Source of the DNA: Candidatus Helarchaeota archaeon
Lineage (GTDB): Archaea; Asgardarchaeota; Lokiarchaeia; Helarchaeales; HEL-GB-A
DNA length: 35,446 nucleotides
NCBI GenBank assembly: GCA_013375455.1
Contig: JABXJT010000052.1
Span: 1 to 35,446 of the forward strand
Direction of reading: 5' to 3'
The notes below the pieces were generated by a model. That model saw nothing but the letters and a program-made list of their open reading frames with translations, did not search any database and was not told the DNA's origin. Numbering within the stretch: the stretch's first letter is position 1; each line of letters begins with the position of its first letter. Below are positions 17,113 to 26,528 of this stretch, piece by piece. A program made the position numbers and the translations under genes.

Positions 17113-17262
17113 TTAGAGTTTAAAGGCTTTAATTTCATCGATTTTGGTTAATAGCTCGTTAAAGACCGCCTTATTACCTATAAATTCTGCTAATTCGACG
17201 CCCCTTTCAAGTTTTTCTAAAGCCTCGGAAATTTTATTTTCGCATTTCGGTTCTGAGGATGT
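17113..17262 (-). other. Open frame that may be the displaced C-terminus of the 16-TM protein
   Basis: Forty-nine open codons, without a usable start, overlap the last residues of the 772-residue membrane protein in another frame. The product (SEPKCENKISEALEKLERG, then VELAEFIGNKAVF and a NELLTKIDEIKAFKL end) is amphipathic and helical, like the coiled-coil tail it would extend. A single-base shift within 17237-17262 would join them. It may be a frameshift or assembly error, or a leftover of a longer ancestor. Confidence 0.4.
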
Positions 17263-19552
17263 CTATGCCAATTAGGCAAGTCTGATAAGTATCAATCATT
17301 TGGAGGATCTTATGATATCGGGTTTGGAGTTCTTTGAGTTTTGTATCAGATAAATTTTCAGGAGAAATTTTAAGTTCACTAAAAAGTGCTATTTTCTGAG
17401 ATTGGAGATTCTCTATTGCCTTTTGAATTGTACTTTTTTTAGATACGAGTTCGGTTTCCATCATGTACAAGGAAGTTCTTAAGTCCTTCTGTTCGAATTT
17501 AGTTTCCTTTTCTACCATTTCGTAATTCTTGGGATGAATCTTCCGTTTAGTTAATAAACCTGCCATATCTTCCAAGACTTCTCCTATGAGAGTTAATCGC
17601 ATGTACATGTTCATTATTGGTGTATCAATCTCTTTACCTAAGCGTTCTTTCTCCCCTTTATAAAAGAAGATATCTCTTTCTATTCTTTTTAGTTGTATCT
17701 TATATTCTTTTGTGGTTATTTCGTTTAAAAAGACTCTTTGCATTAGTTTTTCTTTCTGAACTCTCAAGGTCTGAATGGTTTCGGTAGTCTTCTTCACTAA
17801 TACGACGCTTGATAAGGTATCTTTCAATTCATCTGATATGATTAGTTTTAAGCGAGGAGGAGGTTTCTGAGGAATCTTGGGGGGAGGTTTCGGAATTTGA
17901 GGAGTAGTAGGTTGAACCTGCGGAGGGGCCCATTCAATTTTATTAATTAACATCAGAGTTGAATGATTCATTGCGAGTACACTGAAAATTAATCCAATGA
18001 TAAGTATGGAATTAACAAGAATAGAAGAGCGTAAAAAGATTAAAGAAAGGATGAAAGTTGGAATGCTTAAAAGAAATATCCAATAAGAATTTTTTGGCAA
18101 ATTTAAATGAGTAAATATAGCGAAATTACACGCAACTACCAGGAGGAGCGTTGCAGGTATTGACTCTGCTGGATATGAAGAGGAAATACAAGAAAATATC
18201 GCGATACCTACGAAAATCCAGCCCGATAATTGTAAGAGTGGTTTAGAGAATTGCATCAGGAACGTCCGGAAAGACATCCTGAATCTGTGAGCATAATAGA
18301 GCATAATTGAAGTTGGAATGAGGAAGGTACAGAAAAATAGAATAAGTTGTATGTAAATAATTGATGAATAACTGTAATAAGGGAAAGGCCCTAATCCAAA
18401 TAGCCCCAATACTATTACAGTCGCTGGAAAAATTGTTATGAGGGGAATGTTGCACCAAAGACTAAATCGTACCACCTTTCTCATATCAATTGGTTCAATC
18501 TGTTGTATGGTTACCGTTGCAAACCATGGAAATATAACCGAAGTGATAAATCCAATTCCGAAGAGCACCATAGTTAATACAACTACAGACTGTCCGTAAA
18601 CAGACCAGGAGGTGAAATGTAGATACATGAGTATAATCCCAAGCATGTACGAAAGAAATCCCTGAAAGACCAATCCAAGACTGAAAATGCGGATATAATT
18701 TCCATCCAAGAGCGCCTTTGTTCCATAAATTGCAAGGAATGCCAAAAATTGGCTGAAAATTATTGCATTAGTAATGGCAAAGGGAGATTTATTTAAGAAG
18801 ACGATGATTAATCCTATTATAGAAGCGATTGTAATAAAAGCCAGTAGAATTAAGATAGTTATTCCTCTAACTTTAAACCGAAACCCAGGCTGTTCTAATG
18901 GCACGATGCTGGTACGGTTTAATTTCAATTTCATGAAACTCCGCACACCGCCAATGCAAGCCATCAGCAGGAAACTGATTGCAAATAAAAGTATTGTAAT
19001 CTTAAGTCCCAGATAACGTTCAAAGGGTGGGTTAAAAGGTTCTCCGGAGACAAATCGAGTTATATTGAGAAAATACATCAAAATCCCACTAAAAATCAAC
19101 CCAAATGCTGCGGCGGTGGACCAATTAGTTCGAGGGGTAGATGAATGGTTAATTAGGATAAAGCCAATGCCCATACATATACTTAGAGGGAGAGTAGTCA
19201 ATAATGGAGTGAGAATATATGTTAATCTAAAAAGTTGGACGTAATCATGGGCAAACGCAATTCTCATTGCATGAAATCCATATCCATTTAGAAAAATGGA
19301 ATTAATGCCTAAAATCAAAACGACAAGTGCGAATTTTCTCCTACTTTCAAGGTAGAAAATGAGGAAGCCTATCAATAGTAGTATTTGAAAAATAGGCAAG
19401 AGATAAGGGTAGATATTATAAGTGAAAAAATCGAAATGTAACAAAAATACACTACTTTTTGATGATGTCAGCGCAAAGAGAATTAAGTGGACAAATTCTA
19501 AACAGAAGTAGCCGATAAAACCGATAACCGGAAGTAAATAAGGTTTTTTCAT
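17234..19552 (-). CDS. 16-TM membrane protein with proline-rich linker and helical cytosolic tail
   Basis: A 772-residue protein that I do not recognise. I count about sixteen hydrophobic helices in residues 1-540, then a proline-rich linker (PQIPKPPPKIPQKPPPR), then some 200 residues of charged helices with coiled-coil character (for example VQKEKLMQRVFLNEITTKEYK and LQSQKIALFSEL). The shape suggests a membrane scaffold or sensor whose tail binds cytosolic partners; the poly-proline stretch could be a ligand for profilin-like or SH3-like proteins. This is inference. The start ATG 19552 has only a weak ribosome site (GGCGGT, 12 bases upstream) and directly follows the TAG of a short in-frame leader frame. 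Confidence 0.7.
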   Translation of the reverse strand: MKKPYLLPVIGFIGYFCLEFVHLILFALTSSKSSVFLLHFDFFTYNIYPYLLPIFQILLLIGFLIFYLESRRKFALVVLILGINSIFLNGYGFHAMRIAFAHDYVQLFRLTYILTPLLTTLPLSICMGIGFILINHSSTPRTNWSTAAAFGLIFSGILMYFLNITRFVSGEPFNPPFERYLGLKITILLFAISFLLMACIGGVRSFMKLKLNRTSIVPLEQPGFRFKVRGITILILLAFITIASIIGLIIVFLNKSPFAITNAIIFSQFLAFLAIYGTKALLDGNYIRIFSLGLVFQGFLSYMLGIILMYLHFTSWSVYGQSVVVLTMVLFGIGFITSVIFPWFATVTIQQIEPIDMRKVVRFSLWCNIPLITIFPATVIVLGLFGLGPFPYYSYSSIIYIQLILFFCTFLIPTSIMLYYAHRFRMSFRTFLMQFSKPLLQLSGWIFVGIAIFSCISSSYPAESIPATLLLVVACNFAIFTHLNLPKNSYWIFLLSIPTFILSLIFLRSSILVNSILIIGLIFSVLAMNHSTLMLINKIEWAPPQVQPTTPQIPKPPPKIPQKPPPRLKLIISDELKDTLSSVVLVKKTTETIQTLRVQKEKLMQRVFLNEITTKEYKIQLKRIERDIFFYKGEKERLGKEIDTPIMNMYMRLTLIGEVLEDMAGLLTKRKIHPKNYEMVEKETKFEQKDLRTSLYMMETELVSKKSTIQKAIENLQSQKIALFSELKISPENLSDTKLKELQTRYHKILQMIDTYQTCLIGIDILRTEMRK

Positions 19553-19621
19553 CTAAGAAAGAACCGCCATCCTCATCAATATTCCATGAAGCCAAAATAA
19601 GTAAAATTGTGGTCTGCTCAC
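19553..19621 (-). other. Possible 22-codon leader frame ahead of the 16-TM protein
   Basis: A GTG at 19619-19621 opens a short frame (MSRPQFYLFWLHGILMRMAVLS) ending in TAG at 19553-19555. The ATG of the large membrane protein follows directly and in the same frame. A strong ribosome site AAGGAGG (19634-19640) sits 12 bases before the GTG. Either this is a coupled leader peptide, or the TAG is read through or miscalled and the protein starts here. Confidence 0.3.
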
Positions 19622-19669
19622 AATTTAATTTTTCCTCCTTAAGATCGATTTTTAAAAGAATTTCTATTA

Positions 19670-19682
19670 TATTATAAAATAT
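19670..19682 (+). promoter_or_regulatory. Probable TATA box of the fucose isomerase gene
   Basis: TATTATAAAATAT lies about 57 bases before the ATG at 19739 in AT-rich sequence, a reasonable place for an archaeal TATA box with a short leader. The match is to the general TTTATA-type consensus only; the upstream BRE is not convincing. Confidence 0.35.
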
Positions 19683-19738
19683 AAATTCTTCAACCTCAAC
19701 ACCCTAAATAACCATAGAAAAAGGTGGGTGAGATAAAG

Positions 19739-21547
19739 ATGGAAAAACATGTTGGAAAACTCAGGCTTAGAGGCTCGATACCAAAAATTGGAATCCGACC
19801 AGTTATTGATGGAAGAAGAAAAGGTGTGAGAGAATCTCTCGAAGACCAGACGATGAATTTAGCAAACGCAGTTGCTGATTTATTATCTCGCAATTTACGC
19901 CATCCCAACGGCCTTCCCGTGGAATGCGTGATGGCTGACACGACTATTGGTGGGGTAGCTGAAGCAGCAGAATGCGCAAATAAGTTTGCAAAAAATGATG
20001 TGGGGGTCTCGATAACAGTAACCCCTTGTTGGTGTTATGGGACGGAGACTATGGATATGGATCCGCTCATTCCCAAAGCCGTTTGGGGATTCAATGGGAC
20101 AGAAAGGCCAGGAGCTGTCTATCTTGCTGCAGTCTTAGCGGGATATGATCAAAAGGGGCTCCCTGCCTTCGGAATATATGGAAAGGACGTCCAAGATGCG
20201 GATGACAACACAATACCTGATGACGTCAAGGAAAAACTGTTGCGGTTCGCTAAGGCAGGTCTCGCAGTGGCCTGGATGCGGGGGAAATCCTATCTTTCAC
20301 TTGGTTATTGCAGCATGGGGATTGCTGGATCTATTGTGAATGAGATCTTTTTTCAGAATTATCTTGGAATGCGAAACGAATGGGTAGATATGAGTGAATT
20401 CATTCGAAGACTCGAGTTAGAAATCTATGATAAAGAGGAATTCAAGCGCGCAATGAAATGGGTTCGCGAAAAATGTAAGGAAGGAGAGGATTTAAACCCC
20501 CCAGAATCACAAAAATCCAGAGAGGAAAAAGATAAAGACTGGGAAACCGTCATCAAAATGGCTATGATTTCGAGGGATTTAATGGTGGGGAATGAGAATC
20601 TTGAGAAAATGAATTATGGTGAAGAAGCACTAGGGCATAATGCTATTTTGGCAGGGTTTCAAGGTCAAAGACAGTGGACGGATTTCATGCCAAATGGCGA
20701 TTTTCTCGAGGCAATCTTGAATTCTTCCTTCGACTGGAACGGGATACGACAACCATACATTATGGCCACCGAAAATGATTCTTTGAATGGGGTTGTGATG
20801 CTCTTTGGACATTTGTTGACTTATACTGCTCAAATTTTTGCGGATGTTAGAACGTATTGGAGCCCGGAAGCCGTGAAAAGGGTTACAGGAATAGAGTTGA
20901 CGGGGTTAGCAAGAGATGGAATCATTCATATGATCAATTCAGGAGCCGCAACATTAGATGGAACCGGTCAACAGAAGATCGATGGAAAGCCTGGAATTAA
21001 ACCTTTTTGGGAAATCACCGAGGCAGAAGTTGAAAAATGTTTGGAGGCAACTCGCTGGGGTCCTGCTATCCTTGAATATTTCCGTGGAGGAGGATATTCA
21101 TCAACGTTCTCAACGGTGGGAGACATGCCAGTTACCGCGTCGAGAATTAATTTGATCCATGGGCTCGGTCCTGTATTACAAATCGCTGAGGGATTTGCAG
21201 TGAATATTCCCAAAGAAGTTCATGAAAAGTTGGATGAACGCACTAATCCGACCTGGCCAACAACGTGGTTCGTACCCCGGCTCACAGGACAAGGTGCGTT
21301 TAGGAGCGTGTATTCTGTAATGAATAGTTGGGGTGCAAACCATGCGGCGATTAGTTATGGGCATATCGGTGCAGAGTTAATTAGCCTTGCGTCAATGCTG
21401 CGAATTCCAGTTTGTATGCACAATGTTCCTGAGGAAAAAATTTTCCGTCCCAGCATGTGGAATGCGTTTGGAACAAGGGATTTAGAAGGCGCCGATTACC
21501 GAGCGTGCGAGAAGCTCGGACCTTTATATGGAGAAAAACTACTCTAA
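19739..21547 (+). CDS. fucI: L-fucose isomerase
   Basis: A 602-residue ketol isomerase that converts L-fucose to L-fuculose (also D-arabinose to D-ribulose) using a divalent metal. It follows the E. coli FucI sequence, as I recall it, closely throughout: [62 protein letters not shown] and [12 protein letters not shown]. The metal ligands are present in [10 protein letters not shown] (Glu345), [11 protein letters not shown] (Asp369) and the late SYGHIG histidine. I choose ATG 19739 because GGTGA (19727-19731) is seven bases upstream; a GTG at 19724 would overlap that site. No fuculokinase or aldolase is adjacent. The close similarity to bacterial enzymes suggests transfer from bacteria. Confidence 0.95.
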   Translation: MEKHVGKLRLRGSIPKIGIRPVIDGRRKGVRESLEDQTMNLANAVADLLSRNLRHPNGLPVECVMADTTIGGVAEAAECANKFAKNDVGVSITVTPCWCYGTETMDMDPLIPKAVWGFNGTERPGAVYLAAVLAGYDQKGLPAFGIYGKDVQDADDNTIPDDVKEKLLRFAKAGLAVAWMRGKSYLSLGYCSMGIAGSIVNEIFFQNYLGMRNEWVDMSEFIRRLELEIYDKEEFKRAMKWVREKCKEGEDLNPPESQKSREEKDKDWETVIKMAMISRDLMVGNENLEKMNYGEEALGHNAILAGFQGQRQWTDFMPNGDFLEAILNSSFDWNGIRQPYIMATENDSLNGVVMLFGHLLTYTAQIFADVRTYWSPEAVKRVTGIELTGLARDGIIHMINSGAATLDGTGQQKIDGKPGIKPFWEITEAEVEKCLEATRWGPAILEYFRGGGYSSTFSTVGDMPVTASRINLIHGLGPVLQIAEGFAVNIPKEVHEKLDERTNPTWPTTWFVPRLTGQGAFRSVYSVMNSWGANHAAISYGHIGAELISLASMLRIPVCMHNVPEEKIFRPSMWNAFGTRDLEGADYRACEKLGPLYGEKLL

Positions 21548-21601
21548 ATCAGAGTATTTAACGCTTTCTAATAGTTAAATAAACGAAATGTCTGAATTAG
21601 T

Positions 21602-22594
21602 ATGAAGCTTAAAAAAGCCCTTGCCCTGTTTGAAATCACGAATGCGTGTAATATGAACTGCATCCATTGTTATAAGGAAAACCTTGGTGGGAAGCAATTA
21701 TCCTTGGAGGAAATTAATAGGATTATCGACAAGATATCTGCTTTCGGAGTGAGAAATCTAATTTTGACCGGTGGTGAGCCCTTATTAAGGAATGATTTAT
21801 TCGATATTATCGATCACGCTAAAAAACGTAAGATACGAGATGTTGTAATAAACACGAATGGTATTCTTTTAGATAATAGTAAAATAGTCGATGAAATCAT
21901 ACAACGGTTGGATGTGATTGCTGGAATTCCGGTTAGTTTTGACGGTGCGCGGAGTGAAACCCACGATTTCATTAGAGGAAAGGGTCAGTTCGTCAAGTTA
22001 ATGAAAATTTTCGAGAGTGAAACAAGGGATTTACCGTTAGGAATGAATGTCACGTTAGGAAAATGGAATTTTGAGGATTTTGAGACCTTTTTTGAGATTT
22101 ATGATAATTTGCATGCATCCGACATCAATTTCGGGATTTTTATACCCCTGGGTAGGGGGGAGCAACTCAAGGATCAGGTATTGACCCCAGCTCAATGTCG
22201 CTCTTTAATTGAGATGGCAAAGGAAAAGAAAAGGATGGGCTACGAGATTGAATTGTGCTCGCTTCCTTATGCTAACATTGATACCAAAGGGCTATCTGGT
22301 GCCTGTTGTAATATTTTCACTGAATTCATCACGGTTACCGCCGAAGGTGATATGGTTCCTTGTATATTATACGATTATAAGTGTGGTTCTATCTTGGAAA
22401 GGGAATTAGGGGAAATATTCTCAAACCCACTCGTCCACTTTTTTCGTTACCCAAAAAAATTGAAGAAATACATGGTGGGTTATTGTAATACGTGCCCGAA
22501 ATTTGATCTTTGCAAAGGAGGGTGTAAGCTCTTGACTTTTGCACTTAAAGGAACCATATACAATTCTGATCCTTCATGTCCTCTGATGCATTAA
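21602..22594 (+). CDS. SPASM-type radical SAM enzyme
   Basis: A 330-residue radical SAM enzyme. The SAM cluster motif is CNMNCIHC (C16, C20, C23), followed by the TGGEP motif at 56-60. The C-terminal SPASM region has SGACCN, VPCILYDYKCG, then YCNTCPKFDLCKGGC and a final DPSCPL, enough cysteines for two auxiliary clusters. SPASM enzymes modify peptides or proteins and make cofactors such as PQQ and mycofactocin. The gene follows fucI by 54 bases and overlaps the creatininase gene tail-to-tail by 21 bases. No short precursor peptide gene is visible nearby. Confidence 0.9.
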   Translation: MKLKKALALFEITNACNMNCIHCYKENLGGKQLSLEEINRIIDKISAFGVRNLILTGGEPLLRNDLFDIIDHAKKRKIRDVVINTNGILLDNSKIVDEIIQRLDVIAGIPVSFDGARSETHDFIRGKGQFVKLMKIFESETRDLPLGMNVTLGKWNFEDFETFFEIYDNLHASDINFGIFIPLGRGEQLKDQVLTPAQCRSLIEMAKEKKRMGYEIELCSLPYANIDTKGLSGACCNIFTEFITVTAEGDMVPCILYDYKCGSILERELGEIFSNPLVHFFRYPKKLKKYMVGYCNTCPKFDLCKGGCKLLTFALKGTIYNSDPSCPLMH

Positions 22595-23302
22595 GATTTT
22601 TAAGAGTTCTTCAACCATAATCGTTAAGAATTTCCTTCCTTTTTCTGCGGTGGCTACGGTGGGGTCGCCAAAAACGCAATAATCTGTGAGATCTCCCAAT
22701 GGAAAATCGGATGTAAGGTCCTCCTCGGAAATTAGGGGGTATTCAACTTTTGCATCTTCCATCTGAACCAGATCAGGTGAGATTGCAAGCATCAAACTCG
22801 TTTCGAGTTCTTCAGCGTGGAAGATATCGTAGATGCTTTCACTTGTTTTAATTTCATTAAATTTCTTGACTCTTTCTTCATCCGTGAAGAACGGGTAAAG
22901 CACGCTAACTTTTATTTTTAAGACATCACGCATTCTTTCGGATATTTTCTCGAGAAAGCCAACCTGATCCCCATGCCCAGTGATAAAAACTATACTTCGA
23001 ACGCCATGCATGTAAAGACTTTCAGCGAGTTCGTATGCCATTTGTTGTAGAGTTGATTCCGTGAAACTCAGAGTTCCAGGAAAGTTAGCAGCATGAAAAC
23101 AATATCCGATCGGTATTGCGGGTAAAATAAGGGCATTAATTTTCTCTGCGATGAGTTCAGCAATATGGTTAGCTACTATAGTATCAGTTGAGAGAGGTAA
23201 GTGGGTTCCGTGAGCTTCCATTGAACCCCATGGAATAATAACAGTTTTCATTGTTTTGCTTAACTCTTTGAATTCGGGCCAGGTTAAATTTTCAGCTTTC
23301 AT
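22574..23302 (-). CDS. Creatininase-family amidohydrolase
   Basis: A 242-residue metal-dependent amidase of the creatininase/MftE family. Metal-binding residues sit in GSMEAHGTHLPLSTDT (E29, H31, H34, D40), a GHGDQ loop (usually GHGGN) and the FHAEELETS segment (usually HAGexETS). The changes in the last two motifs suggest a substrate other than creatinine. Family members include MftE of mycofactocin maturation and FAPy deformylase-like enzymes. The start is ATG 23302. Convergent overlap with the SPASM radical SAM gene recalls mycofactocin pairs, but the genes are on opposite strands and no MftA-like peptide is seen. Confidence 0.87.
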   Translation of the reverse strand: MKAENLTWPEFKELSKTMKTVIIPWGSMEAHGTHLPLSTDTIVANHIAELIAEKINALILPAIPIGYCFHAANFPGTLSFTESTLQQMAYELAESLYMHGVRSIVFITGHGDQVGFLEKISERMRDVLKIKVSVLYPFFTDEERVKKFNEIKTSESIYDIFHAEELETSLMLAISPDLVQMEDAKVEYPLISEEDLTSDFPLGDLTDYCVFGDPTVATAEKGRKFLTIMVEELLKILMHQRT

Positions 23303-23373
23303 GTTTGCTCACAAGTTGTAATTGTAGTGAATAAAACTTTTATAAAGTTGAGTGCAGGGGTCTCCTCAACCTA

Positions 23374-24777
23374 CTATTCTTGTACTTCACAACCCTTCTC
23401 TTTCAAGTCCAAGATCCATTTTTTTAACGGTTCTGGCAGGCTTGTCAGTTTATTTCTTCGTAGATTTAATTCTTTAAGTGATGTTAAATTTAGGATTGAT
23501 TCTGGGAGCTCAGTTAATTGATTATCTTCTATATGTAGATGCGTAAGGTTAGTAAGCTTTCCTATAGAATTTGGAAGATGGGTTAATTGGTTGTCACGTA
23601 AATCCAATCCTTGAAGGGATTTTAAATTACCTATTTCTTCGGGGAGTTTCGTTAATTTGTTGTATCGTAATCCCAACATTCGAAGTAAAGGTAAATCGCC
23701 GATAGATTTAGGTAGAGAATTCAATTCATTTTCTTGTAAAATTAACATTTCAAGCTCTTTTAATTGACCTATCTCATCAGGAAGAGAAGATAACTTATTT
23801 TTCTGGAGACCTAACAGTTTGAGTGATTCTAAACCACCTATCGATTTTGGGAGATTTTCCAAACGATTATCGTCTAAAAAGCATTCTTTCATTCGTTTTA
23901 AATTTCCAAATGACTCTGGAAGTGCCGTTAAATAATTCTGTTGCACATCGAATAAATATAGGTCTTTGAAATTTCCAATTATTTCAGGGAGTGCACTTAG
24001 GCCCCTTCCTGCCAGTCCAACTCCATTTATGTGCTTGTTCTTTACCATTATTCCAACTACGCCCGCCTCGATAAAATCAACAACATTGAGTTCTTTTCTA
24101 ATTAAGTCTTCCAATACTTCAATTGCTTCAATTTCATAAGTGGGCAATTTTATTCCACGAAACTCTTTTACTTCTGTAATTAATTGTTTTTCCTTAATCT
24201 CTGATATCATAATTTCTCCATTCACATTTTTAGGGGGTTTAGCGAAATTTTGACTTTTTAAAACCTTAATAACATCTGGGAATTTTTCCTTATTATTCTT
24301 AAAAATTACACTAAACATTATATATGGACCAATAAAACATCGCTTTAGACTAGCTTCATATTCAGCATTATTCTTAAGTATCATTTTATCCAATCGTGGG
24401 TCTAATGCTTCAAAAAACTTAGGAATCTTATCCCAGCCATATTTTGGGTCAAATATTATTTGAAAAGATGGAGCCTCATTAACATTTAACTTAATTATTC
24501 CCTTAAATGGAATAATTCCCTTAATTTCCATTCTTGGATTCCCTTTAATTGCCAACGGTCCCCTCTTCAACAATTCAAGATAACTATCATAAATACGAAC
24601 ACTTAGCACTGTAGGGGGAAATAGAAACTTGATATTCTCATGATCCTTTGCATTACTACCTTGAATCAATAATGCTACTCCTTCCCTAAAAGTAATAAGA
24701 GGTGAATCTTTTAATTCAACCTTATGCTTATCTGTTACTTTTTTAGCTTTTTTTGCAATCTTACGCTTTTTTGACAT
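23374..24777 (-). CDS. Leucine-rich repeat protein with basic N-terminus
   Basis: A 467-residue protein. A lysine-rich start (MSKKRKIAKKAKKVTDKHK) leads to a ~230-residue domain that I do not recognise. About eight 23-residue leucine-rich repeats follow (from about 255 to 450) of the form LPxxIGxLxxLxxLxLxxNxL, the class seen in Shoc2, plant PIRL and bacterial effectors. Such repeats make curved binding surfaces for proteins. No signal peptide or TM is present, so it is cytosolic. The basic N-terminal tail resembles that of the divergent gene at 25086. No partner can be named. Confidence 0.85.
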   Translation of the reverse strand: MSKKRKIAKKAKKVTDKHKVELKDSPLITFREGVALLIQGSNAKDHENIKFLFPPTVLSVRIYDSYLELLKRGPLAIKGNPRMEIKGIIPFKGIIKLNVNEAPSFQIIFDPKYGWDKIPKFFEALDPRLDKMILKNNAEYEASLKRCFIGPYIMFSVIFKNNKEKFPDVIKVLKSQNFAKPPKNVNGEIMISEIKEKQLITEVKEFRGIKLPTYEIEAIEVLEDLIRKELNVVDFIEAGVVGIMVKNKHINGVGLAGRGLSALPEIIGNFKDLYLFDVQQNYLTALPESFGNLKRMKECFLDDNRLENLPKSIGGLESLKLLGLQKNKLSSLPDEIGQLKELEMLILQENELNSLPKSIGDLPLLRMLGLRYNKLTKLPEEIGNLKSLQGLDLRDNQLTHLPNSIGKLTNLTHLHIEDNQLTELPESILNLTSLKELNLRRNKLTSLPEPLKKWILDLKEKGCEVQE

Positions 24778-24972
24778 ATAAACTCCCCAATTCTGATCGG
24801 ATAAAATTAAATTTTAAATAATTTAAAAGTTACTTATTTTAAAAGAACCTTTAGTAGAATAGCCTTTTGGACATGTACTGCCTTCCTATTCGTCGCAATA
24901 TTATAGCCACAGATAATTATTATTATAATTATAATCCTTAAAGTTGAACTTTGCCTTTTCTAATGCATAACA

Positions 24973-25045
24973 CTTTTATAAGTTCGGAAGTTCGCATAGA
25001 AGTGATAAAACTTGATCTCACATAAACAAGCTAAGCTTTTATAAA
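24973..25045 (+). promoter_or_regulatory. Two TATA-like elements ahead of the lysine-tailed protein
   Basis: CTTTTATAAG (24973-24982) and CTTTTATAAA (25036-25045) lie 104 and 41 bases before ATG 25086. The second would give a leader of about 20 bases. The 308-base gap between the LRR gene and this gene otherwise holds AT-rich sequence with a 14-bp palindrome of A and T at 24922-24935 and no gene that I can see. Confidence 0.4.
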
Positions 25046-25085
25046 TTTTCAATTCCATATTTGAGGATACTAAGGAGTGATAAAA

Positions 25086-26528
25086 ATGCCAAAGAAGAAG
25101 AAGAAGCCGGCTGGATCGAAGAAAAAGAAGAAACCAACAACAAAGAGAGCAGTGAAAGCTAAAAGAAAAGCGGTAAAGAAGAAAAAGAGAGTTATGACAA
25201 AAGCTCAGAAAAAAGAAATTAAAAAGATAATAGATGCTGGGCGTAGATTAGGTGTGGAAATTGATGACGAAAAAGCATTAAAATGGATTGAAGATATGAA
25301 AGCCGCCCAAGCAACAGCAGAGGATTTAGCAATCGATAAAGACAAGGGTGTTTATGGACATGAAGTTTCGCTCATCGATTTTGATTCGGATGACTTGGAG
25401 AGATTTAGAAGAGTAGCTGATATAGTAGGTCTCCCCGATACGGGAGGAGTTGTGGAAACTGCGATTTCTTTATCAGGGTCTGCAGCGCAAGGGAAAGTCC
25501 AACGTTATCCTGGTGATTTAGATTTTTTCGAACGTGTGAATATAATTGTAAACACTAGGGAAGAGGCGTCAAAAATCATTGGGAAAGTAATGAGAGAGAA
25601 AGCATTGGATAAATTTTATTCGCCTACGTATCAATTAATTGAGGTAAAATGGGGAACGTGGAAAGAAAACGTTATAAAAGGTGATAAGACCATAAAGGCG
25701 GGATCGCCAATGTCATGGAATGCCACTGAAGTAAAACAAGGTTACATAAAAGTTAAGGATCAAAAGGGAAAAGCTAAAAAGATTAACTGGGCATATGGAG
25801 AGAAAGATCCAGGCTGGTGCAAGCTCGATTGGCTGATTGCGGAACCCGAGAAAGGCATAGTTAATGTTTCAAATATGCTGGATGTGACTTGGGAAGCCCC
25901 TGAGGGAAATATAATTCCCCTAGATGGACAACTTGATCCTTATTTCCAAGAAGTTTATCTCGAAGCAGAATCAGTTCCACTCTTTTCGAAATTGCGAGAA
26001 CATCTAACACCTGATAAGTTGGATAACTACGTCAAGGCATTAGAAGGGCAGGTACGTCATTATACGGAAGAAGGACATGAAAACTATGGCAAAGTGGCAA
26101 AGCGTTTATACAATATTTTTCGTTTAACCGGAGCACATATTGAAGCAATGTTTATCCGAGAGTTATTCGATGAGCCTGCTGCAGCGCTATATCAGGTATG
26201 GTCGTTGCTTGATACCATTGATGATGCTGGAAAACCCGATTCTACCATTGATAAAAAGACTGTTGCAAAACAAGCAAGTGATTTAGTGAAACTAGTAGTT
26301 GAAACGTGTGAGGGTGAGGCTGAAACAAAGATCGTGGAGGCCTTGATGACACTCCGGGATGATATTACTGGGGTCGAAGATATTTCAGATAAAGAATGGA
26401 GTAAAACCATCTCTGAATCACGTTTCCTCGTGGTAAAACTCGTGAATGAATATTTCTACAACCGGTTAAATATCGTCCCCAAAATAGTGAAATACATCGA
26501 ACAAATTCGGAAGGAAGCATCTCATTAG
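25086..26528 (+). CDS. Nucleotidyltransferase-like protein with lysine-rich N-terminal tail
   Basis: A 480-residue protein; ATG 25086 is chosen because GGAGTGA lies five bases upstream. The first ~45 residues are mostly lysine with alanine and proline, like histone H1 or nucleic-acid-binding tails. Near residue 140, SGSAAQGKVQRYPGDLDFFE fits the polymerase-beta superfamily pattern (GS followed by DxD), and a later CKLDWLIAE could supply the third acidic residue. This suggests transfer of a nucleotide to RNA, protein or a small molecule, but I place only the motif, not a family. The rest is helical. Its stop overlaps the E2-like gene by four bases, tail to tail. Confidence 0.65.
   Translation: MPKKKKKPAGSKKKKKPTTKRAVKAKRKAVKKKKRVMTKAQKKEIKKIIDAGRRLGVEIDDEKALKWIEDMKAAQATAEDLAIDKDKGVYGHEVSLIDFDSDDLERFRRVADIVGLPDTGGVVETAISLSGSAAQGKVQRYPGDLDFFERVNIIVNTREEASKIIGKVMREKALDKFYSPTYQLIEVKWGTWKENVIKGDKTIKAGSPMSWNATEVKQGYIKVKDQKGKAKKINWAYGEKDPGWCKLDWLIAEPEKGIVNVSNMLDVTWEAPEGNIIPLDGQLDPYFQEVYLEAESVPLFSKLREHLTPDKLDNYVKALEGQVRHYTEEGHENYGKVAKRLYNIFRLTGAHIEAMFIRELFDEPAAALYQVWSLLDTIDDAGKPDSTIDKKTVAKQASDLVKLVVETCEGEAETKIVEALMTLRDDITGVEDISDKEWSKTISESRFLVVKLVNEYFYNRLNIVPKIVKYIEQIRKEASH

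Noticed and set aside
21602..23302. A mycofactocin biosynthesis locus.
   Set aside because: Only one radical SAM and one creatininase gene are present, on opposite strands, without MftA, MftB, MftD or MftF-like genes.
23374..24100. Short periodic repeats about 69 bases apart that could look like a tandem-repeat array.
   Set aside because: They match the 23-residue leucine-rich repeat of the encoded protein and are explained by coding.
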